Shown here piece by piece: positions 1 to 8,391 of a stretch of DNA of 41,708 bases. The stretch is from Clostridia bacterium (GTDB lineage Bacteria > Bacillota > Clostridia > Oscillospirales > CAG-272). Location of the stretch: assembly GCA_017451545.1 (NCBI GenBank), contig JAFTOB010000035.1, positions 1 through 41,708 on the forward strand, given 5' to 3'. Each line of letters begins with the position of its first letter. Position 1 is the first letter of the stretch. The position numbers were made by a program, and so were the translations under genes. The notes beneath the pieces are model-generated. The model ran no database searches. It saw nothing but the letters and a program-made list of their open reading frames with translations, and had not been told where the DNA came from.

Positions 1-23
1 AACTCGTTTTTAAGTCGCTTCTT

Positions 24-58
24 TTTGTGCAAATAGTATGCGATAATATAAGCACAAA
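24..58 (+). promoter_or_regulatory. Promoter with inverted repeat, probable autoregulatory operator of the XRE gene
   Basis: An extended -10 box, TG-c-GATAAT, lies at 39-47 without a good -35 hexamer. A 7-bp inverted repeat, TTTGTGC at 24-30 and GCACAAA at 52-58, brackets it symmetrically. A dimeric XRE repressor binding these arms would cover the -10 box, so negative autoregulation is the natural inference. The ribosome-binding site AAGGAGG at 72-78 sits 7 bases before the ATG. Confidence 0.5.
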
Positions 59-85
59 TCAAATACCCAACAAGGAGGTTCGATT

Positions 86-1210
86 ATGAAAGAAACAATG
101 GGGCAGATCATACGCCGATTACGTAAAGAAAGAAATCTTACACAAGAAGAGCTTGCCGAGCAGCTTGGTGTTACTTTTCAAGCTGTTTCAAAATGGGAAA
201 ATGATACCGGAATGCCTGACATTTCGCAAGTTGTTCCGATAGCGCATGTGTTTGGCGTGAGTACAGACGTGTTGTTCGGAACATTTGGAACAAATGATAC
301 GGAAGAAGTATGGAAAATAGTCAATAACGCTCAAGCTCTTCTTTCGCGTCCACTTACCTCTGAAAGTCTTTTCCAAAAGTATCTTGCTGTAAAAGAAGGA
401 TTGAAGCTATATCCCAACAATACAATTCTTCTTATGCACTGTTTGGAAACGGGTATTGCACTCTCCTATCCCGAAAACGATGCGCTTTATGATTCTGAAC
501 GCGCAGAGGATATCTACAAAGAATGTGTAAGATATGCCAATCTTGTTATCTCATATTCAAAGAATATTTCAGATGTTTTACGCGCTCATATGATAATGGT
601 TATTTTGCACTCGGCGTATGGAAATTTTGAGAAAGCATGGTTTCATACAGAACAATTTCCGTATCGTGCCGACTTTAATAATCATGTTATGTACGCTTAC
701 TATGCGCATTGGAAAAAGGATTACAAACTTGAAGCCCAAAGCTGCCAATATGGATTTGTGCACTATCTTGAGGGAATGCTGAATATAAACGTAAAGCTTG
801 CAAAAAGCTATATGTTGCAAGAAAAATATAAAGATGCAGCAAGTGTCCTTGAAACCTCTCTTGAATTGATACAGTGTATTTTTAAAGATAATGAGGTTTT
901 GCCGCCCATTCATCATCGTGAGCATGGAGATCTATACGCACTCCTTGCAGAGATTTATCTAAAAGACGGAGACCCTGATAAAGCTCTATCGTATCTTGAA
1001 AAAATGGTGAATTACGACTTAAATGATTATGCGACGATAGATAGTAACACTAAGACAAAAACCCCGCTTTTAAATTCGATTCCTCACGGATTGTACCGCA
1101 AGAGGATTGACAGATATCAAAATTTGGTAGCCAAGCTTACTGCCTCGCGCTTTGACTCTTTAAAAACAAATGAAAGATACAAAGCGCTGATCAATACAGT
1201 TAACGAATAA
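86..1210 (+). CDS. XRE-family transcriptional regulator with TPR-like C-terminal region
   Basis: This is a cytoplasmic DNA-binding regulator of 374 residues. Residues 7-62 form a Cro/C1-type helix-turn-helix with the typical signature of N-terminal RRLRKERNLTQEELAE, then GVTFQAVSKWEN and PDISQVVPIA. Residues from about 75 to the end are helical and resemble degenerate tetratricopeptide repeats (for example KDAASVLETSLELI and PDKALSYLEKMVNYD). In related Clostridia proteins such repeats sense a ligand or partner. The start is well supported by AAGGAGG with 7-base spacing. The gene is alone in its transcription unit, followed by a strong terminator. Its codons are visibly more AT-rich than the housekeeping genes downstream, which may indicate transfer. 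The target regulon cannot be read from the sequence. Confidence 0.85.
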   Translation: MKETMGQIIRRLRKERNLTQEELAEQLGVTFQAVSKWENDTGMPDISQVVPIAHVFGVSTDVLFGTFGTNDTEEVWKIVNNAQALLSRPLTSESLFQKYLAVKEGLKLYPNNTILLMHCLETGIALSYPENDALYDSERAEDIYKECVRYANLVISYSKNISDVLRAHMIMVILHSAYGNFEKAWFHTEQFPYRADFNNHVMYAYYAHWKKDYKLEAQSCQYGFVHYLEGMLNINVKLAKSYMLQEKYKDAASVLETSLELIQCIFKDNEVLPPIHHREHGDLYALLAEIYLKDGDPDKALSYLEKMVNYDLNDYATIDSNTKTKTPLLNSIPHGLYRKRIDRYQNLVAKLTASRFDSLKTNERYKALINTVNE

Positions 1211-1214
1211 CAGT

Positions 1215-1256
1215 AGCCTCCGACATAGAAAACCCTTGTCGGAGGCTTGCTTTTTT
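1215..1256 (+). terminator. Rho-independent terminator after the XRE gene
   Basis: A perfect 11-bp stem (AGCCTCCGACA at 1215-1225 and its complement at 1237-1247) is followed by TGC and six T residues at 1251-1256. It begins 5 bases after the XRE stop codon. Confidence 0.9.
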
Positions 1257-1260
1257 CAGA

Positions 1261-2874
1261 TTATTCGATTTCTATTGACGCAACGTAGACCGCGTCGCCG
1301 ACCATAAGGCCTGTGTTATGGGAGTCGCCGAAAAGCACCAGCTCGCTGATAGCTCCGGCACCGGAAACGTCGATCTCAACGGTCGACCACTCACCGTTTG
1401 TGGCCGGAATAAGGGCTGATCTGACGGCGGCGGAGGAGTTCATATCACCGCAAATGACGCGGAACCAAAGCTGCGCGCCGTCCACACTGTACTGGGTTTT
1501 ATATGTGATCTTCACCTTCGACGCGCCCTCTGAGAAGGGATTTTCAAGTCCCTCGGGTGCATATCGTCCGCGAAGACCGCTGAGTCTGATATGCTCGTCC
1601 ACAATATTCGTGGCCTTATTGGCCATAATGCGGAGAACTCTTCCCTTTTCGCTGTCCCCGACCAGCTCATCCTTCATCTTGCTGTAATAGCCGCCGATAA
1701 ACGGAAGCTGTCTGCGGGACTGAATTGTAATGCATCTGTCATCCCAAGTGATCTCGGGCTCGTCGGTAAGCACGGTATCCTTTGCCGTGTTGGGGTTACG
1801 ATAGAACTCGGTCTCTCTGTGGGATGTATATTTGTCACCCTCACCCACCGTGATCTCGCAATAGATGGGCTGGTGATCGGAAAGATCATACATAGAGCCG
1901 TCAAAGAGTCCCTCGCCCTCGTGAACGTACTCGTATCTCACCTCGTCGACGGGCTTGAACATACCGCTGAGAACCGAATATTTGTCGATATCCATTCCCT
2001 GCGAGAAGAAGAAGTCAATGCGCTCGCCGTTCCACGTGGTGCCGTCGTGACCTGCCATATCGCCGCCGTAAACTCGGGCGGTGCCCGTCCCGTCGGTTAT
2101 GGGAGCAACCATCTTTGCATCGTCATACTTTGCGTATTTGACCATATGCTCGTATGAGTGACCCACGTTTCTTCTGTGTGGCGAGATATTGAAATCTCCC
2201 GCAACGATAATGGGCAGAGCCTTGCCGTTATCTCCGTACTGCTCGGCAAGCTTGCCGAGGTTCGTGGTCATTATCTGCAGATTTTCAACGTGGTAGGCGT
2301 TTCTCTGCAGAGATCCGACGTAAGAGTGAGTGGTGGCGTAGATCGCCTTGATGCCTGTCTCTTTATCGGCAAGAACCATCCAGGTGCAGTCACCGATATC
2401 GTCATAAATATGGATGCGCGCCGAGCCGTTTTCGTACCAGCTTGTCTCTCTCGTGCCGTCCTCTGTTAGCCAGAAGGTACCGTTGGCAAGCATATCGTAC
2501 TTGTCGGTTCTGTACATGGTCATATTATGGGCATCAAAGGGGTTTCGCTTGGTCTGGTTGTCGGCATAGGGGACGCCGTATCTGTTACCGCTGTTTACCC
2601 ACGCATATCCCGGGAAATGCTTTGAGGTGTAGACCGACTTCGTTTCGTCGGCAGCCTCAAGCTCGAGGGCGGTTCCCCAATACTTGGGGCCCGAAAGCTC
2701 CTGAAGCATAACAACGTCGGCTTTGGTATATTCAAGGAGAGATATGAATCTCCACATACGCTTTTCAAAGGTGTAATCGTCGGGCGTCTGATCGCCGTAG
2801 AGGCGATAGTTGCGGCCGAATAGCTCGTGTGTCAAAATGTTAAGGCTGACAAGCCTTGCCTTCATCTCTTTCAT
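1261..2874 (-). CDS. Endonuclease/exonuclease/phosphatase-fold protein with C-terminal beta-sandwich domain
   Basis: The 537-residue protein begins with an EEP (DNase I-like) domain over about residues 5-345. Diagnostic pieces are the early NIL element, VVMLQELSG with the metal-binding Glu, IVAGDFNISPHRR with the catalytic Asp and Asn, and DLSDHQPIYCEI with the terminal Asp-His pair. This superfamily cleaves phosphodiester or phosphomonoester bonds in nucleic acids, sphingolipids or inositol phosphates, and the substrate here is unknown. Residues from about 385 onwards look like a carbohydrate-binding or lectin-type beta-sandwich (ITYKTQYSVDGAQLWFRVICGD, VEIDVSGAG). There is no signal peptide, so it is predicted to be cytoplasmic, which is odd for a protein carrying a binding module. 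GGAGG lies 8 bases before the chosen ATG. A second ATG three codons later is less likely. Confidence 0.8.
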   Translation of the reverse strand: MKEMKARLVSLNILTHELFGRNYRLYGDQTPDDYTFEKRMWRFISLLEYTKADVVMLQELSGPKYWGTALELEAADETKSVYTSKHFPGYAWVNSGNRYGVPYADNQTKRNPFDAHNMTMYRTDKYDMLANGTFWLTEDGTRETSWYENGSARIHIYDDIGDCTWMVLADKETGIKAIYATTHSYVGSLQRNAYHVENLQIMTTNLGKLAEQYGDNGKALPIIVAGDFNISPHRRNVGHSYEHMVKYAKYDDAKMVAPITDGTGTARVYGGDMAGHDGTTWNGERIDFFFSQGMDIDKYSVLSGMFKPVDEVRYEYVHEGEGLFDGSMYDLSDHQPIYCEITVGEGDKYTSHRETEFYRNPNTAKDTVLTDEPEITWDDRCITIQSRRQLPFIGGYYSKMKDELVGDSEKGRVLRIMANKATNIVDEHIRLSGLRGRYAPEGLENPFSEGASKVKITYKTQYSVDGAQLWFRVICGDMNSSAAVRSALIPATNGEWSTVEIDVSGAGAISELVLFGDSHNTGLMVGDAVYVASIEIE

Positions 2875-2896
2875 TGCGTCATCCTCCGTAAAATCA

Positions 2897-2926
2897 ATAA
2901 AGCAGCCGGATCTCCGACTGCTTTAT
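2897..2926 (-). terminator. Hairpin between transporter and EEP gene (terminator or leader)
   Basis: ATAAAGCAG and CTGCTTTAT pair as 9-bp arms, extended by CGG/CCG across one mismatch with a four-base loop. On the minus strand it follows the DMT transporter gene, and the downstream T-run is weak. It lies immediately downstream of the -10 box of the EEP promoter, so it could also be a structured 5' leader of the EEP mRNA. Confidence 0.55.
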
Positions 2927-2955
2927 ATTATAAAATAGTTTAACCGAAAATGCAA
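2927..2955 (-). promoter_or_regulatory. Sigma-A promoter for the EEP gene
   Basis: On the minus strand TTGCAT (2955-2950) and TATAAT (2932-2927) are separated by 17 bases. The predicted transcript start falls within the adjoining hairpin. Confidence 0.6.
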
Positions 2956-2980
2956 TAGATTTTGCGAATTTTAAACATTT

Positions 2981-3904
2981 TTATATTGGGATCGCCATAA
3001 TTGCGACCACTCCGGCAAAGGCAAATGCAACCGATGCGAGATCGCGACCCGTGGGCTTTTTGGGGGTGACGTAGCAAAGAAGTGTCGAAACGATCATGAC
3101 TACTCCGGTAACCAACGGATACTGAATGGACGATGCCGCACCGAGGGTGAGCGAAATGACCAAAATGAAGTTTGCGACCTTATTGAGCGTACCGCTGGCG
3201 GCGGAAAAGATCGCGGCAAGGGGCGTGACCGTGTTTTTGTGCTTTCTGAGCAGAACGAAGAAAGCGATTCCCGCGATGACCAGCGAGAGCACGGCGGTCA
3301 TTACCGAATATCCCGAGCTTATGGCGTTCATAAGCGTTTCGTCTGGGGTATAGGTGAACTTTTTGACCAACGTGGACAGAACGCCCGACATTCCGTTGAG
3401 AACGAAAACGCCTATGTAATATATTTTTCCCTTGTTGCTACCGTTGCCCTTCTGAACAGTAAGAAGGAGCGCGGCAATGATGCAAATAAAGCAGACCGCT
3501 TTGGCAAGCGTAAAGGGCTCTCTTACACCGGTCGCCGGATCAACTATGATCATTCCAAGCACCGACGGCAGTGCCATACCTCCCAGCATCGCGAAGACCG
3601 AGAAAAGCGAGAGATTGATAACACTCATTGCGCGGAGACTGCAGAACGTATAAAGAATACCGTTTGCCGCCGCCACAAAAGCGATGATCAACGCCGCGGG
3701 ATGGAAAGCGAGCGAAAACTGCATTCCGCTCATAAAGAAGTTGACGAGCAAAAGACCGATAAGTCCTGCCGTTCCGCCGATCAGAGTGTGGCCGAGGCTG
3801 GACATAATACCGCTGCCTACGCGGCGCTGATACTGATTGTCAAGCAGGAAATTGGAGCCGAATATGCACGACGCCAGAATTACCAACAAATAAACTGCAT
3901 CCAT
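2981..3904 (-). CDS. DMT-superfamily (EamA-like) membrane transporter
   Basis: This is a 307-residue integral membrane protein with about ten hydrophobic segments, arranged as two five-helix halves, as expected for the drug/metabolite transporter superfamily. Visible segments include an N-terminal LLVILASCIFG helix, GLIGLLLVNFFM, ALIIAFVAAANGILY, VCFICIIAALLLTV, YIGVFVLNGMSGVL and a C-terminal VAFAFAGVVAIMAIPI helix. The superfamily exports or imports small metabolites, and the substrate here cannot be deduced. The start has GGAAGG upstream and an extended -10 promoter. It is divergent from the AraC regulator at 4048, which may therefore control it. Related proteins are often annotated simply as EamA-family transporters. 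Confidence 0.75.
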   Translation of the reverse strand: MDAVYLLVILASCIFGSNFLLDNQYQRRVGSGIMSSLGHTLIGGTAGLIGLLLVNFFMSGMQFSLAFHPAALIIAFVAAANGILYTFCSLRAMSVINLSLFSVFAMLGGMALPSVLGMIIVDPATGVREPFTLAKAVCFICIIAALLLTVQKGNGSNKGKIYYIGVFVLNGMSGVLSTLVKKFTYTPDETLMNAISSGYSVMTAVLSLVIAGIAFFVLLRKHKNTVTPLAAIFSAASGTLNKVANFILVISLTLGAASSIQYPLVTGVVMIVSTLLCYVTPKKPTGRDLASVAFAFAGVVAIMAIPI

Positions 3905-3936
3905 ATATAACCTTCCAAGAATTAAATTACCGATAT

Positions 3937-3945
3937 ATTATATCA
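3937..3945 (-). promoter_or_regulatory. Extended -10 promoter of the DMT transporter
   Basis: Minus-strand TGA-TATAAT occupies 3945-3937. The matching -35 region (around 3960-3965) is only AT-rich, so this would be an extended -10 promoter, possibly activator-dependent. Confidence 0.5.
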
Positions 3946-3996
3946 GTTTGCCTCAAAAAAATAAATAGAAAAATTCAATCTTTTTATGGAAAAAAG

Positions 3997-4025
3997 TTGC
4001 TTTTTTGCAAAAAACGAGTTATAAT
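3997..4025 (+). promoter_or_regulatory. Sigma-A promoter of the araC-type gene
   Basis: TTGCTT at 3997-4002 and TATAAT at 4020-4025 are separated by exactly 17 bases. Because these elements lie inside the longest open frame, the coding start must be further downstream, at the TTG at 4048. Confidence 0.75.
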
Positions 4026-4047
4026 AGAGAAAATCGAGGTGATCTTT

Positions 4048-4830
4048 TTGAAAAATCAGAACATATGCAAATTTATCGCCACGGGCGGCGAGGACCGTCT
4101 TGTGACTCAGAGCTTCGTTCTTGAAAGCAACAAGGAAACTATGGAAACGCTCTCAACGCTGGACAATCACGCGGTCTTTCTCATTATGCAGGGCGGCGGT
4201 GAGATGGTCTTTGACGGCTCGCACGTGCCGCTTGAAGTCGGCGCACTCGTCTTCGGATTCATCGGTGAGAGCTATTTCGTCCGTCACCGAGCCGAGACCG
4301 AATATATGTACGTCAAGTTCAGCGGCAACCGTGCCGAGGAGCTTTTTCGCAGATTTGAAATAACCCCGTCGCGCCGTGCGTTTCAGGGCTTTGAGGGGCT
4401 TATTCCCTTTTGGCGCGAGAGCCTCAGCGTTGCAGAGGACAGAAATATAGATCTGATCTCAGAAAGTGTGCTGATGTACACCTTTTCCCGTCTCGTGGGG
4501 GCGAAACGGCAAAGTGACGATATCATCAACCGCGTAGTGCGCTTGGCCGAGGAAAACTTTACCGACCCGAGCCTTTCGCTTTCCGAGATCGCCGATGAGA
4601 TCGGCTACAACGTCAAGTACCTCTCTCGCAGCTTCAAGGAGCGCATGGACATCGGCTTTTCGCAATATTTGCGAAACCTGCGGATAAAGCACGCCATCTT
4701 TCTTATGGAGCACGGGGTGGAATCGGTCAAGAACATCGCCTATCTCTGCGGCTTTTCCGACCCGCTTTATTTCTCCTCCGTATTCAAGGAGACCGTTGGC
4801 GTTTCGCCTAAAAATTATATGTCACGATAA
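4048..4830 (+). CDS. AraC-family transcriptional regulator with N-terminal sensing domain
   Basis: This is a 260-residue regulator. The first 130 or so residues form a cupin-like sensing domain (MQGGGEMVFDG, VPLEVGALVFGF, YMYVKFSGN). About residues 160-258 carry two helix-turn-helix motifs: LSLSEIADEIGYNVKYLSRSFKE and VKNIAYLCGFSDPLYFSSVFKE, ending in the family's GVSPKNY signature. The initiator is TTG at 4048, with GAGGTGAT upstream at about 4036-4043. The longer frame beginning at 3997 would start inside the -35 box and is rejected. The gene diverges from the DMT transporter. Such proteins usually activate a neighbouring sugar or metabolite gene, so the transporter is the best target guess. 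Confidence 0.85.
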   Translation: MKNQNICKFIATGGEDRLVTQSFVLESNKETMETLSTLDNHAVFLIMQGGGEMVFDGSHVPLEVGALVFGFIGESYFVRHRAETEYMYVKFSGNRAEELFRRFEITPSRRAFQGFEGLIPFWRESLSVAEDRNIDLISESVLMYTFSRLVGAKRQSDDIINRVVRLAEENFTDPSLSLSEIADEIGYNVKYLSRSFKERMDIGFSQYLRNLRIKHAIFLMEHGVESVKNIAYLCGFSDPLYFSSVFKETVGVSPKNYMSR

Positions 4831-4835
4831 AGTTC

Positions 4836-4863
4836 GGGCGCGCCGATGGCGCGCCCTTCTTTT
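4836..4863 (+). terminator. GC-rich terminator shared by convergent araC and dnaE genes
   Basis: A 9-bp stem, GGGCGCGCC (4836-4844) and GGCGCGCCC (4848-4856), has a GAT loop and is followed by a T-rich tail. It separates the two convergent stop codons and could serve both. Confidence 0.8.
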
Positions 4864-7800
4864 ATTTGTAGATTACGTTGCCCTCACCGAGGTATTCCTT
4901 CAGCTCATTGAAAAGGAAACGCGTCAGCTCCATTCCCGAGGAGCGCGCCAGATAGCGCGAGGTCTCGGCATCGTAATAAACCACGGGGGTGTAGCCCGGG
5001 AAGATCTCTATGAGATTTTCTGCCTTTCTATACGGCATCGAGGTCATACTCGGCACGCGCAGATAGAGCTTCTTGGGCTTTGCCTGCGGCTGAGGATCGG
5101 TCTGCGGTTGCGGTGCCGCGACGGGTGCTTCTACCCTTCTTTCCACCTCCGCTTTGGGCTTGTCCTTAACCATAGGAACGTATCTGTCGTTTTCGGCAAG
5201 GGGCTCGATGGCGGAGACCAATATTTTGGTGTCCTCGTCCTCGCGCACCGAGGTAAATCCGTCAACGCGAACGGCGGCCTCAGCCCTCAGGTAGGGCGAC
5301 AGCCTGTCATATTGCTTTGCAAAGAGCAAGCACTCGATCTCACCGAGCCTGTCCTCCACCGTGAAAAAGGCCATCTGCTCGTTGTTTTTGGTGGTCTTGC
5401 GAGTGATCGAGGTTATGATTCCGCCCACCGTGACCTTTCTTCTGTCGCCGAAATCGCTTTCCTCCGAAACTATATCGGAGATGGGCGTTGCCTCAATATC
5501 GGTCATATGCTTCGAGTAGCTGTCAATAATATGACCCGAGAAATACATTCCCGAGCACTCCTTTTCGAGCATCAGCTTTTCGCGGAGGCTGAAATCGGGG
5601 ATATCGGGATACTCAAAGCTCGGCGCGCTTTCGGCACCGGCCACAGCAAACATATCGAGCTGCCCTGCCAGATTTCCACGGTTTTTATCGTTTGCGGTGT
5701 CGATTATTCTCTCATATGCCGCAAGCAAACGGCTGCGGTAAACGCCGAGGCCGTCGAATGCGCCCGACTTGATAAGCGATTCTATCTGCCGTTTGTTAAG
5801 CTCGCCGCCGCTCATTCGCTCAATGAAATCGTCAAACGAGGTGAAAGGCTTGTGCGCTCTTTCGTTTATGATGGCCTGAACGAACTGCCGCCCCACGTTG
5901 CGCAGAGCCAAGAGACCAAAGCGGATCTTGTCGCCGCTGACGCTGAAATACATTCCCGACTCGTTGATATCGGGGGCACATACGGCGATCTTTGCCTTAT
6001 TGCACTCGGTGATATATTCGGCGATCTTGACCGTATTGCCAAGCACAGAGGTCAGAAGCGCGGCAAAATATTCCTTGGGATAATGGGCCTTCAGATAGGC
6101 CGTTCTGTAAGAAATAATGGCATACGCCGCGGCGTGGCTCTTGTTGAATGCGTAGCTGGCAAAGCTGCCCATATCGTTGAAGAGCTGCTCGGCGTCTTTT
6201 TTCTCGATTCCCTTTTTAACTGCGCCGCCAACGAAGCGCTCGCGCTCGGCCTCAAGCTCGTCGGCGTGCTTTTTGGACATAGCACGGCGAACGATATCGG
6301 CCTGACCGTAGGAATATCCCGCCACCTCACGGAATACCTGCATGACCTGCTCCTGATAAACGAGACAGCCGTAGGTCGAGCCGAGGATCTCGCGGAGCTC
6401 GGGCAATGCGTAGGTCACCTTTTCGGGGTTATGGCGGCTTTCGATATACTTGGGGATCGACTCCATTGGTCCCGGTCGGTAAAGGGCGATGGCGGCGAGA
6501 ATATCGTCGATATTCTCGGGCTTGAAGCTCGTCAGCATGGAGCTCATACCGCCCGATTCGAGCTGGAACATTCCGAGAGTGTTGCCGGTGGAGATCAGAT
6601 CGTATGTGGCCTTATCGTCAAGGGGCACCTTTTCTATATTAAATTGCGGGTTTGTCTCTCTTATCTGAGTTTGCGCGTCGTTTATAATGGTAAGGTAGCG
6701 GAGCGCCAGCAGATCGAACTTGAGAAGTCCGAGGTCTGCCACCGTATTCATATCAAACTGCGTGACAACGACGCCGTTTGACGTGGCAAGGGGCACGTAA
6801 GTGCTGACGGGATTCTGCGTGATGACCACGCCTGCCGCGTGGATAGACACGTTTCGCGGCATACCCTCAAGGGCTCGGGCGGTGTCGATGAGCCGTCTTA
6901 TCTCCTTGGAGCTTTCGTACATCTCGCGGAGCTCGCGACCCTTCATAGCCTTCTCGATGGTCATATCGAGGGCCTGCGGAACGGCGCGCGCCACCTGATC
7001 GACCTCGGCATATGACATACCGAGCACCCGTCCCACGTCGCGGACGGCGGCACGGGCGGCGAGAGTACCGAAGGTTATGATCTGGGAAACGTGGTCGCTT
7101 CCGTAACGCTCGGCAAGATACTCAAGCACCTCGCCGCGGCGGTTGTAGCAAAAATCGATATCTATATCGGGCATGCTCACGCGCTCGGGGTTCAAAAAGC
7201 GCTCAAAAAGCAGGCCGAATTTGATGGAATCAACGTCCGTGATCCCAAGCACAAAGGCCACAAGGCTTCCTGCGCCCGAGCCACGGCCGGGCCCTACGGG
7301 AATGCCCTTTTTCTTGGCGAAATTGACGTAATCCTGAACGATAAGGAAATAGTCGGCGTAGCCCATGCTTTCAATAACGTTCAGCTCATATTCTATGCGC
7401 TCGTTGTAGACCTCGGGCTCGGCGACCGAGAAGTCTATATCCTTGTTCATACAGCGACGTGCGTAGCCCTGACGAACCAGCTTTCGCAGGTATTCCTTTG
7501 AATCCATTCCGCTCGGCGACGGGAACACGGGCAGATGCATTTTATCAAAGGTGAAATCAAAATTGCATCGCTCGGCGATCCTTACGGTGTTCTCAATGGC
7601 ACCCTCATACTCGCCGAAAAGCTCTTCCATCTCCTCGGTGGTCTTATAGTAAAACTCATCGGTCTCAAAGCCGATGGGCTTGCCGTTGGCGAGCACGTTG
7701 TTGGTCTGGATGCACATAAGCACTGCCTGAGTATCCGAGTCGGCGCGGCGCAGATAGTGGCAGTCATTGGTGGCCACAAGGGGCAGACCGCATTCTCTCG

Positions 7801-8377
7801 CGAGTCTTACGAGCTCGGGAAGGATCTGCTTCTGCTCGGGAAGATTATGATCCTGAAGCTCTATATAAAAGTTGTCTTTTCCGAAAATATCGGAATAATT
7901 CTGCGCCACCTTTTTGGCCTCGTCATAATCGCCGCGAAGGAGCATTCTCGGAATGCGACCCGCAAGGCAGGCCGAAAGCGCGATAAGCCCCTCGCAATTT
8001 TCGCGGAGCAGGCTGTCATCCACACGGGGCTTGGAATAAAAGCCCTCGGTGAAGGCGGCAGACACCATTTTGATCAGATTCTGATATCCCGTCTCGTTCT
8101 TGCAAAGCAAAACCAGGTGGTCGGCAGAATGCTCGCCCGTTTGCTTGTCAAAGCGCGAGCGGGGCGCAACGTAGACCTCACAGCCGATAATGGGCTTGAT
8201 CCCCTGCTTCTTGCAAGCGCGCGAAAAGGCCACCGCGCCGTACATGACACCGTGGTCGGTAAGTGCGACGGCAGAGTGACCGCACTCCTTTGCGCGAAGC
8301 GGAATATCCGTGATTCTGCAGGCGCCGTCAAGCAAGCTGTATTCGCTGTGAAGGTGAAGATGAACAAAATCTGCCAT
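4862..8377 (-). CDS. dnaE: DNA polymerase III subunit alpha
   Basis: This is the replicative C-family DNA polymerase, 1171 residues. It opens with a PHP domain (HLHSEYS at residues 8-14, DHG at 41-43). The catalytic palm carries PGRGSGAGS at 363-371, the metal-binding PDIDIDF at 403-409, and the third aspartate in KFDLL near 555. The fingers, the beta-clamp-binding region and a helix-hairpin-helix (LNKRQIESLIKSGAFDGLG) follow. An OB-fold is visible at about 970-1040 (VTVGGIITSITRK, FFTVEDRLGEIECLLF). The C-terminal tail has a Pro/Gln-rich linker (PQPQTDPQPQ). In Clostridia DnaE works beside PolC, probably extending RNA primers. CGGAGAG precedes the ATG, and the whiA stop is 14 bases upstream, so the two are co-transcribed. 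Confidence 0.97.
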   Translation of the reverse strand: MADFVHLHLHSEYSLLDGACRITDIPLRAKECGHSAVALTDHGVMYGAVAFSRACKKQGIKPIIGCEVYVAPRSRFDKQTGEHSADHLVLLCKNETGYQNLIKMVSAAFTEGFYSKPRVDDSLLRENCEGLIALSACLAGRIPRMLLRGDYDEAKKVAQNYSDIFGKDNFYIELQDHNLPEQKQILPELVRLARECGLPLVATNDCHYLRRADSDTQAVLMCIQTNNVLANGKPIGFETDEFYYKTTEEMEELFGEYEGAIENTVRIAERCNFDFTFDKMHLPVFPSPSGMDSKEYLRKLVRQGYARRCMNKDIDFSVAEPEVYNERIEYELNVIESMGYADYFLIVQDYVNFAKKKGIPVGPGRGSGAGSLVAFVLGITDVDSIKFGLLFERFLNPERVSMPDIDIDFCYNRRGEVLEYLAERYGSDHVSQIITFGTLAARAAVRDVGRVLGMSYAEVDQVARAVPQALDMTIEKAMKGRELREMYESSKEIRRLIDTARALEGMPRNVSIHAAGVVITQNPVSTYVPLATSNGVVVTQFDMNTVADLGLLKFDLLALRYLTIINDAQTQIRETNPQFNIEKVPLDDKATYDLISTGNTLGMFQLESGGMSSMLTSFKPENIDDILAAIALYRPGPMESIPKYIESRHNPEKVTYALPELREILGSTYGCLVYQEQVMQVFREVAGYSYGQADIVRRAMSKKHADELEAERERFVGGAVKKGIEKKDAEQLFNDMGSFASYAFNKSHAAAYAIISYRTAYLKAHYPKEYFAALLTSVLGNTVKIAEYITECNKAKIAVCAPDINESGMYFSVSGDKIRFGLLALRNVGRQFVQAIINERAHKPFTSFDDFIERMSGGELNKRQIESLIKSGAFDGLGVYRSRLLAAYERIIDTANDKNRGNLAGQLDMFAVAGAESAPSFEYPDIPDFSLREKLMLEKECSGMYFSGHIIDSYSKHMTDIEATPISDIVSEESDFGDRRKVTVGGIITSITRKTTKNNEQMAFFTVEDRLGEIECLLFAKQYDRLSPYLRAEAAVRVDGFTSVREDEDTKILVSAIEPLAENDRYVPMVKDKPKAEVERRVEAPVAAPQPQTDPQPQAKPKKLYLRVPSMTSMPYRKAENLIEIFPGYTPVVYYDAETSRYLARSSGMELTRFLFNELKEYLGEGNVIYK

Positions 8378-8391
8378 AAGCTCTCCGTTTT

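Noticed and set aside
3997..4047. Longer N-terminus for the AraC regulator
   Set aside because: The segment contains the -35 and -10 hexamers; TTG at 4048 has the ribosome-binding site.
4796..6781. 661-codon plus-strand frame opposite dnaE
   Set aside because: It is the antisense of conserved DnaE motifs, has no ribosome-binding site and no recognisable family; long shadow frames arise from the codon bias of the real gene.
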